The notes beneath the pieces are model-generated. The model ran no database searches, was not told the DNA's origin, and saw only the letters and a program-made list of their open reading frames with translations. 64,000 bases of DNA. Origin: Acidithiobacillus ferrooxidans ATCC 23270. GTDB taxonomy: Bacteria > Pseudomonadota > Gammaproteobacteria > Acidithiobacillales > Acidithiobacillaceae. Position 1 is the first letter of the stretch. The number at the start of each line of letters is the position of its first letter. This document shows positions 26,620 to 37,427 of this stretch, piece by piece. Made by a program: the position numbers and the translations under genes. The stretch lies in the NCBI RefSeq assembly GCF_000021485.1, contig NC_011761.1:2896501-2960500 (forward strand), written 5' to 3'.

Positions 26620-27282
26620 TCAGCCCGCCAGGGCTTTGCGGAAAGCGGCAATGGTCGCGGCGTAGTCGGGGGTGTTATAGATGGCGCTGCCCGCCACGAA
26701 GACATCGGCGCCGGCATCGGCGACCCGCCGCACATTGTCCACCTTGACGCCACCATCCACTTCCAGTTCGATAGCCTTGCCGGTCGCCTCGATGCGCTTG
26801 CGGATCGCCTCGATCTTGCGCAGGGTGTACTCGATAAAGCTCTGCCCGCCGAAACCGGGGTTGACGCTCATCACCAGCACCAGGTCAAGACTCTCCAGGA
26901 CATAGTCCAGCACATCGAGGGGCGTGGAAGGATTGAGGGAAACGCCAGCCTTACAGCCCAGGCTGTGGATCAACTGAATAGTACGGTCCAGATGGATCGT
27001 CGCTTCGGGATGCACGGTAATGATATCGGCGCCGGCCTTGGCGAAATCGGGAATGATGCTGTCCACCGGTGAGATCATGAGGTGGACATCCAGCGGCTTT
27101 TGGGTGTGGGGCTTGATGGCGGCCGCCACCAGCGGTCCGATGGTCAGATTGGGGACGAAATGGTTGTCCATGACGTCGATATGGATATAGTCGGCACCCG
27201 CCTCATCGACGGCGCGCACTTCCTCACCCAGACGGGCAAAATCCGCCGAAAGGATGGAGGGGGAAATCTTGAACTGGGTCAT
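26620..27282 (-). CDS. rpe: Ribulose-phosphate 3-epimerase
   Basis: TIM-barrel epimerase of 220 residues that interconverts ribulose 5-phosphate and xylulose 5-phosphate in the Calvin cycle and pentose phosphate pathway. Metal-binding and catalytic blocks are [51 protein letters not shown] and [13 protein letters not shown] took the ATG at 27282 ([11 protein letters not shown]) behind GGAGG rather than an in-frame ATG 30 bases earlier. A strong hairpin lies in the 64-base gap to fba upstream. Confidence 0.96.
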   Translation of the reverse strand: MTQFKISPSILSADFARLGEEVRAVDEAGADYIHIDVMDNHFVPNLTIGPLVAAAIKPHTQKPLDVHLMISPVDSIIPDFAKAGADIITVHPEATIHLDRTIQLIHSLGCKAGVSLNPSTPLDVLDYVLESLDLVLVMSVNPGFGGQSFIEYTLRKIEAIRKRIEATGKAIELEVDGGVKVDNVRRVADAGADVFVAGSAIYNTPDYAATIAAFRKALAG

Positions 27283-27291
27283 TTTGCCTCC

Positions 27292-27323
27292 AAAACAGGG
27301 CGAGAGCGCCATGCGCCCTCGCC
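27292..27323 (-). terminator. Terminator-like hairpin between fba and rpe
   Basis: Reading the minus strand, GGCGAGGGCGC and GCGCTCTCGCC pair around a three-base ATG loop, giving a nearly perfect 11-bp stem, and CTGTTTT follows directly. It lies inside the operon, after the fba stop and just before the rpe ribosome site. It could act as a partial terminator that lowers downstream expression, or as an RNA-processing or stability element. The T-run is short, so complete termination is unlikely. Confidence 0.45.
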
Positions 27324-27346
27324 AGTCGACCGGTAGGTAGCGTTAT

Positions 27347-28417
27347 TTAGACGCCGGTGACGCGGGGGTCGAGTTCACCCTTGCTGTAACGCCTGAACAT
27401 GGTATCCAGCGGGATGGCCTTGATCTTGCTGGCCTGCCCGGCGCTACCGAAGGCCTCATAACGCTGACGGCAGATATCGCGCATGGCATCGAGGGAGGCG
27501 GTCAGGAACTTGCGAGGATCAAAGTTCTTGGGATTTTTGGCCAGACTCTGACGCACCGCGCCGGTTGCCGCCAGACGCAGATCGGTATCGATATTGACCT
27601 TGCGCACGCCGTACTTGATGCCTTCCTGAATTTCCTCTACCGGCACACCGTAGGTTTCGCCGATGTCGCCACCGAATTCGTGGATGATCTTCAGCCAGTC
27701 CTGCGGCACCGAGCTGGAGCCATGCATGACCAGATGGGTATCCGGGATGCGGGCGTGAATTTCCTTGATCCGGTCGATACGCAGGACCTTGCCGGTCGGC
27801 GGCCGGGTGAACTTGTAAGCGCCGTGGCTGGTGCCGATGGCGATCGCCAGGGCGTCCACTTTGGTGGCTTTCACGAATCGGGCCGCTTCTTCGGGATCGG
27901 TCAGCATCTGGTCATGGCTCAGACAGCCCTCGGCACCGACACCGTCCTCTTCGCCCGCCATGCCGGTTTCCAGGGAGCCGAGGCAGCCCAGTTCGCCCTC
28001 GACGGTCACACCGACGGCGTGGGACATCTCCACGACCCTGCCGGTCACAGTGGCGTTGTAATCATAGCTGGCGGGGGTCTTGGCGTCCTCCAGCAGAGAA
28101 CCGTCCATCATCACGCTGGAGAAGCCGGAGCGGATGGCCTGGATGCAAACCGCCGGGCTCGCGCCGTGATCCTGATGCAGGACGACGGGGATGTCGGGAT
28201 ACTCTTCGATGGCGGCCAGAATCAGATGGCGCAGAAAGGGTTCGCCGGCATACTTGCGGGCGCCGGCAGACGCCTGAAGGATGACCGGCGCGTCGGCGGC
28301 AGCTGCCGCTTCCATGATCGCGCGCACCTGCTCCAGGTTGTTGACGTTAAAGGCGGGGATGCCGTAGCTGTGTTCTGCGGCATGATCCAACAACTGACGC
28401 AATGAAACCAGGGCCAT
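27347..28417 (-). CDS. fba: Class II fructose-bisphosphate aldolase
   Basis: Zn-dependent aldolase of 356 residues (CbbA), which makes fructose 1,6-bisphosphate and sedoheptulose 1,7-bisphosphate in the Calvin cycle. It begins [27 protein letters not shown]. Metal ligands are in [27 protein letters not shown] and [14 protein letters not shown], and the phosphate-binding stretch includes GSSSVPQDW and [10 protein letters not shown]. Length and the long C-terminus match the Calvin-type subgroup. ATG follows AGGAGAAG. It is 107 bases after pyk, the largest gap within the central block. Confidence 0.97.
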   Translation of the reverse strand: MALVSLRQLLDHAAEHSYGIPAFNVNNLEQVRAIMEAAAAADAPVILQASAGARKYAGEPFLRHLILAAIEEYPDIPVVLHQDHGASPAVCIQAIRSGFSSVMMDGSLLEDAKTPASYDYNATVTGRVVEMSHAVGVTVEGELGCLGSLETGMAGEEDGVGAEGCLSHDQMLTDPEEAARFVKATKVDALAIAIGTSHGAYKFTRPPTGKVLRIDRIKEIHARIPDTHLVMHGSSSVPQDWLKIIHEFGGDIGETYGVPVEEIQEGIKYGVRKVNIDTDLRLAATGAVRQSLAKNPKNFDPRKFLTASLDAMRDICRQRYEAFGSAGQASKIKAIPLDTMFRRYSKGELDPRVTGV

Positions 28418-28524
28418 AACACTTCTCCTAAATGTGAATAAAAATGGATTGGGTCTTGAGCAATCGTATAGAGGAGCCCCCCAAACCGCAAGCCGGGCCC
28501 CGGAACGGTCGGGATTGGCCAGAC

Positions 28525-29964
28525 TCAGGCGCGGTGCGTGACATCGCCGACCCGCACCAGCTTGAGGGTATTGGTGCCACCCGGAGCGCCCATGGGCTCA
28601 CCGATGGTGATGAGGATCAAATCTCCGTCGCGAACGACGCCGCGCCGCCGCAGTTCATCCTCGGCCGCATGCATCACCTGCAGGGGGTCATCATGGCGAC
28701 TCTGGGGGAAATTGACCGGGTGGACACCGCGATACAAAGTCACCTTGCGCCGGGTATAGACCTGGGGAGTCAGCGCGTAGATGGGCACCCGGGGATTGGC
28801 ACGGGACAGCCACAGGGCCGTGGAACCGCTCTCGGTAAAAGCCGCGATGGCCACGATGGGCGCGCGCATGGTGGCCAGAATCGCTGCCGCCGCGATGGTT
28901 TCGTCCATGCGTTCCAGCGGCCGGTCGATGATCTGCACGGTACCGGTGAGCGGCGCCTGGCGCTCGGCTTCGCGACAGGTACGGTCCATGGCGGCGACCG
29001 CCTCTACCGGAAAGGCTCCGCTCGCCGTTTCGGCGGACAGCATCACCGCATCCGTACCGTCGAGGACCGCATTGGCCACATCGGAAACTTCGGCGCGGGT
29101 AGGAATCGGCTGGTGAATCATGGACTCCATCATCTGCGTCGCCGTGATCGTCAGACAGTTGTACTTCTGCGCCAAGGCGATAATCCGCTTCTGCACCGGA
29201 GGCACCGCCGCATCGCCGATCTCAACGCCGAGATCGCCCCGCGCCACCATGACGGCCTCGGACACCGCCAGAATCTCTTCGATGGCCTCTACCGCCTCGG
29301 CCCGCTCGATTTTGGCAACCAGGGCGCCGTGACCACCCGCTTCGCGGAAGAGACGACGCGCTTCTTCCATATCGGCGGCGCTGCGCGGAAAAGAGACCGC
29401 CAGATAGTCGGCCTCGAGGCGCGCCGCGGTGATGATATCCGCCCGGTCCTTATCTGTCAGCGCCGGCGCCGTCAGGCCACCACCCGCCCGGTTGATGCCC
29501 TTGCTGTTGGAGAGTTCACCACCCTGCACCACCCGGGTGTGAATTTCGGGGCCCTGCACCTTTTCCACCCAGAGCACGATCATGCCGTCATTGAGCAGCA
29601 GGGTTGCCCCCCGATCCACATCATTGACCAGTTGCGGGTAGGTCACGCCAACCCGCGTCTGATCGCCAATGGCGCACGTGGCATCGAGAATAAAAGGCTC
29701 GCCTTCCCGGATATGGATCTTGCCTTCGGCAAATTTGCCGATGCGGATTTTGGGTCCCTGCAGATCGGCCAGCACCCCGACAGCCCGGCCGTGAGCGCGC
29801 GCCCTTTCCCGGACCATCTCCGCACGCTTGACGTGATCCTCTGCCGCGCCATGGGAGAAGTTGAGGCGAACGACATCAACACCCGCCTCGATCAGACGAT
29901 CGATGACCCGCACATCAGAACTGGCGGGACCCAGGGTTGCGACGATCTTCGTCCGGCGTATCAA
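28525..29964 (-). CDS. pyk: Pyruvate kinase
   Basis: Enzyme of 479 residues converting phosphoenolpyruvate and ADP to pyruvate and ATP. The start [32 protein letters not shown], the catalytic-lysine block [26 protein letters not shown] and [18 protein letters not shown] are all diagnostic. The C-terminal allosteric domain is complete. Its ATG overlaps the pgk stop by 4 bases. Its place in a Calvin-cycle operon directs fixed carbon toward pyruvate and biosynthesis. Confidence 0.97.
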   Translation of the reverse strand: MIRRTKIVATLGPASSDVRVIDRLIEAGVDVVRLNFSHGAAEDHVKRAEMVRERARAHGRAVGVLADLQGPKIRIGKFAEGKIHIREGEPFILDATCAIGDQTRVGVTYPQLVNDVDRGATLLLNDGMIVLWVEKVQGPEIHTRVVQGGELSNSKGINRAGGGLTAPALTDKDRADIITAARLEADYLAVSFPRSAADMEEARRLFREAGGHGALVAKIERAEAVEAIEEILAVSEAVMVARGDLGVEIGDAAVPPVQKRIIALAQKYNCLTITATQMMESMIHQPIPTRAEVSDVANAVLDGTDAVMLSAETASGAFPVEAVAAMDRTCREAERQAPLTGTVQIIDRPLERMDETIAAAAILATMRAPIVAIAAFTESGSTALWLSRANPRVPIYALTPQVYTRRKVTLYRGVHPVNFPQSRHDDPLQVMHAAEDELRRRGVVRDGDLILITIGEPMGAPGGTNTLKLVRVGDVTHRA

Positions 29965-31166
29965 GTGTGTGTACCTCGTGCACGTTCTTCCAGCATGGCT
30001 ACGGCGGGCAGGGTCTTGCCTTCGAGAAATTCCAGAAAGGCACCCCCACCCGTACTGATGTAGGAGACCTTATCTTCGATATGGAATTTGTTGATCGCCG
30101 CAATGGTGTCCCCCCCCCCGGCAATGGAAAAGGCGCTGCTTTCCGCCACCGCCCGAGCAATGGCCTCGGTGCCGCCGGCGAAGGCGTCAAACTCAAATAC
30201 GCCCACCGGGCCATTCCAGACGATGGTACCCGCCTTGCGCAGGATATCGCCCAGCGTTTTGGCGGTGTCGGGACCGATATCGAGCACCATGTCATCGGCA
30301 GCGATATCATCCACCCTGCAGGTTCGCGCCGGGGCCGTCTCGGAAAATGCCTTGGCGACCACCACGTCGCTGGGCAGCGGGACATCGCCGCCCTTGGCCC
30401 TGGCTGCGGCGATGATGGCTTGGGCATCAGGCACCAGATCCGCTTCACAGAGGGATTTGCCGACAGAATGACCTGCGGCGAGGATGAAGGTGTTGGCGAT
30501 GCCACCACCCACCACCAGTTGATCCACCTTGTCTGCCAGGGACTTCAGGATGGTCAGCTTGGTGGACACCTTGGACCCGGCGACAATGGCGACCAGAGGA
30601 CGCCGGGGGTTCTGCAGGGCCTTGCCCAGCGCGTCCAGCTCATTGACCAGCAGCGGACCGGCGCAGGCGACGGGAGCGAACTTGCCGACCCCGTGGGTGC
30701 TGGCCTGGGCGCGATGGGCGGTACCGAAGGCGTCCATCACAAACACGTCACAGAGGGCAGCCATCTTTTTGGACAGCGCCTCGTCGTCCTTGCTTTCGCC
30801 AGTATTGAAACGCACGTTTTCCAGCACGACGACATCGCCATCCTGAAGCTGCGCAAGGCGATCCTTACCGGCATCCAGCCAGTCCCGTACCAACGGCACA
30901 TCGCGGCCCAGCAACTGGCTGAGGTGGGCGGCGACCGGAGCGAGGCTGGCCTTTTCGTCGAAAACGCCTTCCTTGGGACGCCCCAGATGGGACATCAGCA
31001 TCACCCGTGCGCCGCTGGCCAGCGCGGCGCGAATGGTGGGCAGGCTGGCGCGGATGCGGGTGTCATCGGTGATAGCCCCCGCATCATTCATGGGGACGTT
31101 GAGGTCCTCACGAATCAGCACCCGTTTGCCCTTTAATGGCACATCCATCATACGCAGGACATTCAT
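29961..31166 (-). CDS. pgk: Phosphoglycerate kinase
   Basis: Two-domain kinase of 401 residues that phosphorylates 3-phosphoglycerate in the Calvin cycle. It starts [26 protein letters not shown]; the substrate-binding [19 protein letters not shown] and the nucleotide-site GGGDTIAAI near the C-terminus are present. The ATG at 31166 has GAGGAGGAA ahead of it; an in-frame ATG upstream lies inside gap and is rejected. It follows gap by 14 bases and overlaps pyk by 4. Confidence 0.97.
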   Translation of the reverse strand: MNVLRMMDVPLKGKRVLIREDLNVPMNDAGAITDDTRIRASLPTIRAALASGARVMLMSHLGRPKEGVFDEKASLAPVAAHLSQLLGRDVPLVRDWLDAGKDRLAQLQDGDVVVLENVRFNTGESKDDEALSKKMAALCDVFVMDAFGTAHRAQASTHGVGKFAPVACAGPLLVNELDALGKALQNPRRPLVAIVAGSKVSTKLTILKSLADKVDQLVVGGGIANTFILAAGHSVGKSLCEADLVPDAQAIIAAARAKGGDVPLPSDVVVAKAFSETAPARTCRVDDIAADDMVLDIGPDTAKTLGDILRKAGTIVWNGPVGVFEFDAFAGGTEAIARAVAESSAFSIAGGGDTIAAINKFHIEDKVSYISTGGGAFLEFLEGKTLPAVAMLEERARGTHT

Positions 31167-31180
31167 GGTCAGATTCCTCC

Positions 31181-32197
31181 TCAGCGGGCCTGACCCATCA
31201 TGGCGAGGGCGGTATCCACCATACGATTGGAGAAACCCCACTCGTTGTCGTACCAGGAGCAGACCTTGACCAGCTTGCCCTTGACCTTGGTCAGTGAGGA
31301 CTCATAGGTGGAGGAGTGCGGATTGTGGTTGAAGTCGATGGAGACCAGAGGCTTGTCGTTGTAGCCGTAGACACCCTTGAGCGCGCCTTGGCTGGCTGCT
31401 TTCATGGCGGCGTGGATTTCATCGACGGAGACCTCCTTGTTGACGATACAGGTGAGGTCAACGAGGGAGACGTTATGCGTGGGCACGCGGATAGCGAAGC
31501 CGTCCAGCTTGCCTGCCAGCTCCGGCAGTACCAGGCCGATGGCCTTGGCGGCACCAGTGCTGGTGGGGATCATGCTCATGCCGGCAGCGCGGGCACGGCG
31601 CAGGTCTTCGTGATAGACATCGATGATGCGCTGATCATTGGTCATGGAGTGGATGGTGTTCATGGTCCCCGCCTCGATGCCGGCGAGATCATTAAGGGTC
31701 TTGGCCAGGGGTGCGAGGCAGTTGGTGGTGCAGGAGCCGTTGGAGACGATGTGGTGCTTGGCGGGGTCGAGCAACTGGTGGTTGACGCCGTAGACGACGG
31801 TGAGGTCGACCGCATCTTTTGCCGGTGCGGAGATCAGCACTTTCTTGGCGCCGCCCTTGAGGTGCAGGGCCGCCTTTTCGCGGGAGGCAAAGAAGCCGGT
31901 GCACTCCAGCACCACGTCCACGCCCAGATCGCCCCAGGGCAGCTTGGAAGGATCGCGTTCGGCAAGCACCTTGACCCGGTCGTCGCCGATCAGCATGTCG
32001 CCGTCGTCAACGTTCACCGGGAAAGGAAATCTGCCATGCACGGAATCATACTGTGTCAGGTGGGCGTTGGTTTCGGGGCTGCCCAGGTCATTGACCGCGA
32101 CAATCTGAACTTCGGCGGTGCGGTCCGCCTCATAGACGGCCCGCAGGATGTTCCGTCCGATACGCCCATAGCCGTTAATACCAATACGCAGTGCCAT
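31181..32197 (-). CDS. gap: Glyceraldehyde-3-phosphate dehydrogenase, type I
   Basis: Enzyme of 338 residues that reduces 1,3-bisphosphoglycerate in the Calvin cycle. The Rossmann start [20 protein letters not shown] and the catalytic Cys in [17 protein letters not shown] are clear, followed by [22 protein letters not shown] and [12 protein letters not shown]. Cofactor preference is not fixed by eye; an Asp-containing NDLG after the second strand suggests NAD is possible. It sits between tkt and pgk, 34 bases after tkt. Confidence 0.97.
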   Translation of the reverse strand: MALRIGINGYGRIGRNILRAVYEADRTAEVQIVAVNDLGSPETNAHLTQYDSVHGRFPFPVNVDDGDMLIGDDRVKVLAERDPSKLPWGDLGVDVVLECTGFFASREKAALHLKGGAKKVLISAPAKDAVDLTVVYGVNHQLLDPAKHHIVSNGSCTTNCLAPLAKTLNDLAGIEAGTMNTIHSMTNDQRIIDVYHEDLRRARAAGMSMIPTSTGAAKAIGLVLPELAGKLDGFAIRVPTHNVSLVDLTCIVNKEVSVDEIHAAMKAASQGALKGVYGYNDKPLVSIDFNHNPHSSTYESSLTKVKGKLVKVCSWYDNEWGFSNRMVDTALAMMGQAR

Positions 32198-32231
32198 AAT
32201 GTGAACTCCTCAACGTTTTAGAATGAATGAT

Positions 32232-34229
32232 TTACAGTGCCTGGAAGTGCGCGACGACGTTATCCGCCGTAAAGCCGAACTTCTCGAACAGGACCGGGGC
32301 CGGGGCCGAGGCGCCAAAGTGGTCGATGCCGATGACCGCGCCGTGCAGACCCACATACCGGTACCAGAGCCCCGTGGTGCCCGCTTCGATGGCCACACGC
32401 TTGGTGATGCTGCTTGGCAGGACACGTTCCTGATACGCCGCGTCCTGCGCCGCAAAGATATTCATGCACGGCATGGAAACCACGCGCACGTGATGTCCCT
32501 GCTCCGCCAGTTTGGCCTGGGCCGCCAGCGCCAGCTCCACTTCGGAGCCGGTGGCGATCAGGATACCCTCGGCCTTGCCGTTTGCGGCCTCCTTGAGCAC
32601 ATAGCCGCCGCGCCGGGCATTGGCCACGGTCTCGTCGGTGTGGGGCAGCGCCGGGAGGTTCTGCCGGCTGAGGGCCAGCAGGGACGGCGTCCGCTCCAGT
32701 TTGACCGAGGATTCCCAGGCGATGGCGGTTTCCACGGCATCCGCCGGGCGCCAGACATGGAGGTTGGGGATCAGACGCAGGCTGTTGACCTGCTCGATGG
32801 GCTGGTGAGTGGGGCCGTCTTCGCCGAGACCGATGGAGTCATGGGTCATCACATAGATCACGCGAATACCCATCAGCGCCGACATCCGGATCGCATTGCG
32901 GCTGTAGTCGGAGAAAATCAGGAAGGTGCCGCCGAAGGGCAGGAAACCGCCGTAGAGAGCGACGCCGTTCATGATGGCGGACATGCCGAATTCCCGCACG
33001 CCGTAGTGGATGTAGTTGCCCATCAGGCGATGGGGGCCGATGTCGATGGCTTCCTTCCAGCGCGTGTTGTTGGAAGGCGTCAGGTCGGCGGAACCACCGA
33101 TAAATTCGGGCAACTTCGGTGCAAGGGCCTGAATGCACTGACCGGATGCCACGCGGGTAGCGATTTTGGGCGCCGTCTTACGGAAATCGGCGATGAGCAC
33201 CGCCACCGCCGCATCGAAATCGCTGGCGGGGGTGCCGGCCAGGCGCCGCTCGAGCTCCGCCGCCTCTTCGGGATAGAGTTCCCGGTATTTGGCGAAACGG
33301 GCCTTCCAGTCGGCCTCCGCGGCCTCTCCTTTGGCCCGGGCATCATAGGCGCGGTAGACGGCCTCGGGGATCTGGAACGGCTCCGCGGACCAGCCCAGGT
33401 TTTCCCGGGTCAGGCAGACTTCTTCGGCACCCAGAGGCGCGCCATGACAGTCATGGCTGCCGGCCTTGTTGGGGGAGCCGTGGCCGATGACGGTTTTGCA
33501 GCAGATCAGGGTGGGCTTGTCGGTCTGCTTGCGGGCGTCCACGATGGCCATTTTGATGGCTTCGGGGTCATGTCCGTCGACGTGACGGATCACATGCCAG
33601 CCGTAAGCCTCGAAACGCGCCGGGGTGTTGTCGGCGAACCAGTCACCCACATGACCGTCAATGGAGATGTTGTTGTCATCGTAGAAACAGATGAGCTTGC
33701 CCAGCCCCCAGACGCCCGCCAGGGAACAGGCCTCATGAGAAATGCCTTCCATGAGGCAGCCGTCACCGAGGAATACATACGTGTAGTGATGGATGATTTC
33801 ATGATCGGGGCGGTTGAAGTGACTGGCCAGCATACGCTCCGCCAGCGCCATTCCGACACCGTTGGCAAGGCCCTGACCCAGGGGGCCAGTGGTGGTTTCA
33901 ATGCCTGGAGTGTCGCGGTACTCCGGATGACCGGGGGTCTTGCTGTGCCACTGACGGAAGTTTTTGAGGTCTTCCATGGAGACATCGTAGCCGGTGAGAT
34001 GGAGGAGCGCGTACTGCAGGAGGGAGCCGTGTCCATTGGACAGAATGAAGCGGTCGCGGTTGGCCCAATGGGTATTGGCGGGGTTGTGGACCAGAAAGTC
34101 GTTCCACAGCACTTCGGCGATGTCCGCCATGCCCATGGGCATGCCGGGATGGCCGGATTTTGCCTTTTCCACGGCGTCCATGGTGAGAACGCGGATGGCG
34201 TTCGCCAGATCAGTACGGGTCACAGTCAT
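32232..34229 (-). CDS. tkt: Transketolase
   Basis: Thiamine-diphosphate enzyme of 665 residues (CbbT) that moves two-carbon units in the regenerative half of the Calvin cycle. It starts [20 protein letters not shown] with [10 protein letters not shown]. The ThDP-binding [13 protein letters not shown] to NNISIDGH stretch, [20 protein letters not shown] and the C-terminal [11 protein letters not shown] are present. I use the ATG at 34229 behind AAGGAG; an upstream in-frame ATG would overlap glpX. It is 25 bases after glpX. Confidence 0.97.
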   Translation of the reverse strand: MTVTRTDLANAIRVLTMDAVEKAKSGHPGMPMGMADIAEVLWNDFLVHNPANTHWANRDRFILSNGHGSLLQYALLHLTGYDVSMEDLKNFRQWHSKTPGHPEYRDTPGIETTTGPLGQGLANGVGMALAERMLASHFNRPDHEIIHHYTYVFLGDGCLMEGISHEACSLAGVWGLGKLICFYDDNNISIDGHVGDWFADNTPARFEAYGWHVIRHVDGHDPEAIKMAIVDARKQTDKPTLICCKTVIGHGSPNKAGSHDCHGAPLGAEEVCLTRENLGWSAEPFQIPEAVYRAYDARAKGEAAEADWKARFAKYRELYPEEAAELERRLAGTPASDFDAAVAVLIADFRKTAPKIATRVASGQCIQALAPKLPEFIGGSADLTPSNNTRWKEAIDIGPHRLMGNYIHYGVREFGMSAIMNGVALYGGFLPFGGTFLIFSDYSRNAIRMSALMGIRVIYVMTHDSIGLGEDGPTHQPIEQVNSLRLIPNLHVWRPADAVETAIAWESSVKLERTPSLLALSRQNLPALPHTDETVANARRGGYVLKEAANGKAEGILIATGSEVELALAAQAKLAEQGHHVRVVSMPCMNIFAAQDAAYQERVLPSSITKRVAIEAGTTGLWYRYVGLHGAVIGIDHFGASAPAPVLFEKFGFTADNVVAHFQAL

Positions 34230-34254
34230 AACATACTCCTTAATAATATAGAAA

Positions 34255-35199
34255 TCAGTCGATGCGCTGGTGGGTACGGACCCGGCGCAGAATGCCGTCG
34301 TGACCAGAAATAACCAGGCTCTCACTTTCCACAAAGTAGTGAGAGCGGGTTACGCCATCGAGGATGTCGCCGGAAGTCAAGCCGGTGGCTACGAAGAGCA
34401 CGTCATCGCTGGACACCAGTTCATCACGCCCCAGCCACTGCCCGGCCTTGAGGCCGGCGGCGGCAATGGCTTCTGCTTCGCCAGGTTTCTGCGGCGCGAG
34501 GCATCCAAACATGTCGGCGCCCATGGCGCGGGCGGCGCAGGCGGAAATGACGCCTTCCGGAGTGCCACCGATGCCCATCATGGCGTCCACCTTGGTGCCG
34601 AGGGCGGCCATGATGCCACCGCTGACGTCGCCGTCTGTCTGTAGGCGCACGGTGGCGCCAGCGGCCTGAATTTCGCGGATCATAGCCTCGTGACGCGGCT
34701 TCTTGAGCAGGAAGATGCGCAATTCACGGACGTCCTTGCCGACGGCGCGAGCCAGGTCGTGGAGCTTATCCTTCATGGGTGCAGCGGGATCGATTTTGCC
34801 GCGGGCCGGGGCCGGGACGATCAGCTTGTCCATATAGAAGGCTGGACCGGGCTGGAACATGCTGCCTTTGGGAGCCGCGGCCAGCACACAGATGGAGCCG
34901 GGCATACCCTGGGCCAGAAAGGTGGTTCCTTCGACCGGGTCAACGGCAATCTCTACCTCTGGACCAGCACCCGAGCCCACCACCTCACCATTGTAGAGCA
35001 TGGGCGCTTCGTCCTTTTCGCCCTCGCCGATGACCACCACCCCACGCATGGGAACCTGGGCAATGGCGATGCGCATGGCGTCCACCGCGGCACCGTCGCC
35101 GAGTTCTTTTTCACCGCGGCCGATCCAGCCGCTCGCGGCACGGGCCGCGGATTCAGTGACGGGAAGCAGGGACAGTGCGAGATTACCTATGGAGGCCAT
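34255..35199 (-). CDS. glpX: Class II fructose-1,6-bisphosphatase
   Basis: GlpX-type phosphatase of 314 residues (the cbbF position of the operon) hydrolysing fructose 1,6-bisphosphate and in autotrophs often sedoheptulose 1,7-bisphosphate. Signature stretches are [40 protein letters not shown] and [14 protein letters not shown]. It is unrelated to the class I enzyme by fold detail but shares the Li-sensitive phosphatase superfamily with the gene just upstream. Start ATG behind GAAGGAAAAG. The upstream 58 bases are AT-rich and could hold a second promoter. Confidence 0.95.
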   Translation of the reverse strand: MASIGNLALSLLPVTESAARAASGWIGRGEKELGDGAAVDAMRIAIAQVPMRGVVVIGEGEKDEAPMLYNGEVVGSGAGPEVEIAVDPVEGTTFLAQGMPGSICVLAAAPKGSMFQPGPAFYMDKLIVPAPARGKIDPAAPMKDKLHDLARAVGKDVRELRIFLLKKPRHEAMIREIQAAGATVRLQTDGDVSGGIMAALGTKVDAMMGIGGTPEGVISACAARAMGADMFGCLAPQKPGEAEAIAAAGLKAGQWLGRDELVSSDDVLFVATGLTSGDILDGVTRSHYFVESESLVISGHDGILRRVRTHQRID

Positions 35200-35257
35200 G
35201 CGATTCTTTTCCTTCAGTGACGGGTTCGTTGAGAGAGATGAATTGTTTTAGCATAAA

Positions 35258-36085
35258 TCAAAGGGCTGCCTTTGGGAACTCAGCAGGCGTTTCACCGACC
35301 GCTTCCAGCCACCGTGACCAACTCTGGTGCAACCGCGGATCGAGGGTGGCGAGCACGGAGCGCGTTTGCAGATCGTTTTCGCTGAGGCTGCCGCCGTTGA
35401 ATTGCGTGGCCCTGCCGCCCGCCTCATGCAGTATCAGGGCGCCTGCGGCGCGATCCCAGAGCTGTTGCGCGCCGTGCAGGTAAAAATGATAACGTCCGGC
35501 AGCGAGCCAGCACCATTCGAGGACGGAAGCGCCGAAGTTGCGTTGGCTGTGGAAGGGCCGTTCGTCGATCAGGCGCAGGGCGAGAGCGCGATCGAGCCTT
35601 TTGTAGTCTACGACGCCGACGCATTGCCCGAGCGCCGGTGCCTGTCGAACCGCCATGCGAACGCCGTCCACCCGTGCGCCGCTCCCCTTTGCTGCGGAGA
35701 AGAGCTCGGCGCGCACCGGGTCGTACACCCATCCGAGCACCGAGTGCCCACCTTGCAGTAGCGCCAGGGAGATACCGAAGATCGGGACGCCGGCGGCAAA
35801 ATTGCTGCTGCCATCCAGCGGATCCAGGCACCAAAGGGCGTCGGCCTCGTGCAGCAGGCGGGTTTGTTCCGTTGCACTCATTTCTTCTCCCAGCAGGGGA
35901 ATGTCGGGATAACGGGCCGTGAGCATGTCCTGCAAAAAATTCTGGCTATCGATATCGGCGCTGGTGACGATACTGCCATCGGGTTTGCGGCTGGCGCTGA
36001 CGGCGTGGAAACGGGGCAGAACGAAGCGTTCGGCACTGGTGCGCAGCAGTTTGCCGACCCATTGCTGGTCGATTTCCGGTATCAT
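35258..36085 (-). CDS. Inositol monophosphatase family protein (SuhB/HisN-like)
   Basis: Li-sensitive phosphatase-fold protein of 275 residues. The metal site is built by GEEMSATEQ (Glu) and CLDPLDGSSNFAAGVP (the DPxDGTxNF motif with Ser in place of Thr), with the later WDRAAGALILHEAGG supplying the third Asp. The family includes inositol monophosphatase, histidinol-phosphatase HisN and CysQ; residues alone do not tell them apart. It precedes glpX by 58 bases, and in A. ferrooxidans a suhB-like gene is described at this place of the cbb3 operon, so a sugar-phosphate phosphatase is plausible. Confidence 0.85.
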   Translation of the reverse strand: MIPEIDQQWVGKLLRTSAERFVLPRFHAVSASRKPDGSIVTSADIDSQNFLQDMLTARYPDIPLLGEEMSATEQTRLLHEADALWCLDPLDGSSNFAAGVPIFGISLALLQGGHSVLGWVYDPVRAELFSAAKGSGARVDGVRMAVRQAPALGQCVGVVDYKRLDRALALRLIDERPFHSQRNFGASVLEWCWLAAGRYHFYLHGAQQLWDRAAGALILHEAGGRATQFNGGSLSENDLQTRSVLATLDPRLHQSWSRWLEAVGETPAEFPKAAL

Positions 36086-36108
36086 GGTCGTGCCTCCCGT
36101 AATCTATC

Positions 36109-36546
36109 TTAGATATCAGGCCCCGGGTCCCGGCGGGGTAGGATATCCAGCGCGATCACCCGGGCAGGATGGTGTCTTTTTTCTGCGGACTTTTTGATGG
36201 CGTTATTCAGGGCCTGATGAAACTCCATGGGCAGGCGACGCAGGATTTCCTCCCCTGCCGGGCTGAAAAGATCCATCTGGCAGGTCACACCGTCGTGCAG
36301 GTTTTCCCTGGACTGGTGGTCGAAGTGATGCCAGACGCTGACGGCAACACGGCCGCCGATGTAGTCACAGAACACCCACTCGCGTTCCAGCAGGATTGCC
36401 ATGACCGAGACGTAACGCAGGGGAATGAAAACGGGGCCGGTAGCGGCGTGCTGCAGAATGAGGGCCTGATTATATATCCAGGCCGGGACCAGCCCGGGTC
36501 GCGTCTGCCAGACCGGTGGGCGACGGCAATCGGAGTCTTTGATCAT
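36109..36546 (-). CDS. Hypothetical protein, first gene before the Calvin-cycle block
   Basis: Protein of 145 residues starting MIKDSDCRRPPVWQTRPGLV. No signal peptide or membrane helix. A hydrophobic beta-rich middle (GPVFIPLRYVSVMAILLERE and CDYIGGRVAVSVW) leads to a basic C-terminal part (NNAIKKSAEKRHHPARV). I do not recognise the family. It ends 23 bases before the inositol-phosphatase gene, so it is probably the first cistron of the operon and its upstream region, shared with the divergent rsmE, would hold the main promoter. The frame is open for another 26 codons upstream into rsmE control DNA, which I discount. Confidence 0.6.
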   Translation of the reverse strand: MIKDSDCRRPPVWQTRPGLVPAWIYNQALILQHAATGPVFIPLRYVSVMAILLEREWVFCDYIGGRVAVSVWHHFDHQSRENLHDGVTCQMDLFSPAGEEILRRLPMEFHQALNNAIKKSAEKRHHPARVIALDILPRRDPGPDI

Positions 36547-36573
36547 GCGCCACCTGCGCCAGCGCCACGATGA

Positions 36574-36579
36574 TATAAT
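36574..36579 (+). promoter_or_regulatory. Possible -10 of rsmE in the divergent region
   Basis: A perfect TATAAT stands 35 bases before the rsmE ATG in the 67-base gap between divergent genes. The sequence 17 bases upstream (CACCTG) is a poor -35, so the assignment is tentative. No clear LysR-type CbbR site could be picked out by eye for the opposite, Calvin-cycle direction. Confidence 0.4.
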
Positions 36580-36613
36580 CCCACCTGTGTTCTCCTGCCC
36601 GATATCGTAACCT

Positions 36614-37339
36614 ATGCCGCGCATTCACTTATACGCCGATTCCGACCTGCCCGAAAGCGGCCCCTTTTTGCTGCCGGCAGGTGCCAGCCATCATCTGCTC
36701 AAGGTGTTGCGCGCCCGCCATGGCCAGGAGCTGACCCTGTTCAATGGCGATGGCTGGATGTATCAGGCGTCCCTGACCGGGATTTCGGGGGCGCAAGCGC
36801 AGTTGGCGATCCGGGGGCGGCAACCGCGATCGACCGGTTCGCCGCTGGCTATTCAGGTGTTTTTGCCACTGACGCGCGGCGAGCGCTGGGACTGGAGCCT
36901 ACAGAAGGCAGTGGAGCTGGGGGTGCGGTGGATTCAGCCGGTGGCCTGCCGCCACGGAGTGGTGCAACTGAGTGAAGCACGCGGGGAGAAACGTCTGGCG
37001 CGCTGGCGGGATATCGTCATTGCGGCCTGCGAGCAAAGCGGCAGCACGACGATTCCCGAACTCGCTCCGCCGGTTGCGCTGGAAACCGCATGGGCGGGTG
37101 TGCGGGGAGCCGCCTTCGTACTCGACCCGGAGGGTGGGCAGCGCTTTACCGATCTTGGCCATCCGGGGCCGGAGATCACCCTGCTCAGTGGCCCCGAGGG
37201 TGGGCTGGCAGCAGAAGAGGTAGCCGCCGCGCAGGCCCACGGCTTTCGCTCGTTGCGCATGGGACCGCGCATCCTGCGCGCGGAGACTGCCGCCATTGCC
37301 GCTATCGCCGTCGCCCAGGCGCTGTGGGGCGATCTCTGA
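36614..37339 (+). CDS. rsmE: 16S rRNA (uracil-1498-N3)-methyltransferase
   Basis: SPOUT-class enzyme of 241 residues. It opens MPRIHLYADSDL with GASHHLLKVLRARHGQELTLFNGDG (the PUA-like domain). The trefoil-knot SAM site is ITLLSGPEGGLAAEEVAAA and LRMGPRILRAETAAIAAI. EQSGSTTIPEL and QKAVELGVRWIQPV are further family blocks. It modifies the small ribosomal subunit in the cytoplasm. It is divergent from the Calvin-cycle group and followed after 88 bases by ispH. Confidence 0.95.
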   Translation: MPRIHLYADSDLPESGPFLLPAGASHHLLKVLRARHGQELTLFNGDGWMYQASLTGISGAQAQLAIRGRQPRSTGSPLAIQVFLPLTRGERWDWSLQKAVELGVRWIQPVACRHGVVQLSEARGEKRLARWRDIVIAACEQSGSTTIPELAPPVALETAWAGVRGAAFVLDPEGGQRFTDLGHPGPEITLLSGPEGGLAAEEVAAAQAHGFRSLRMGPRILRAETAAIAAIAVAQALWGDL

Positions 37340-37427
37340 GTCACCACCGGAATAGCCAACCTGCGGTGGTTGACAGGGCCGGCGGCAGGACGGACCATTC
37401 CCCCTGGTCAACTTCGGGAATCTCAGC

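Noticed and set aside
32223-34313. A 696-codon open frame opposite transketolase
   Set aside because: Antisense shadow of a certain gene; no ribosome site and no recognisable domain.
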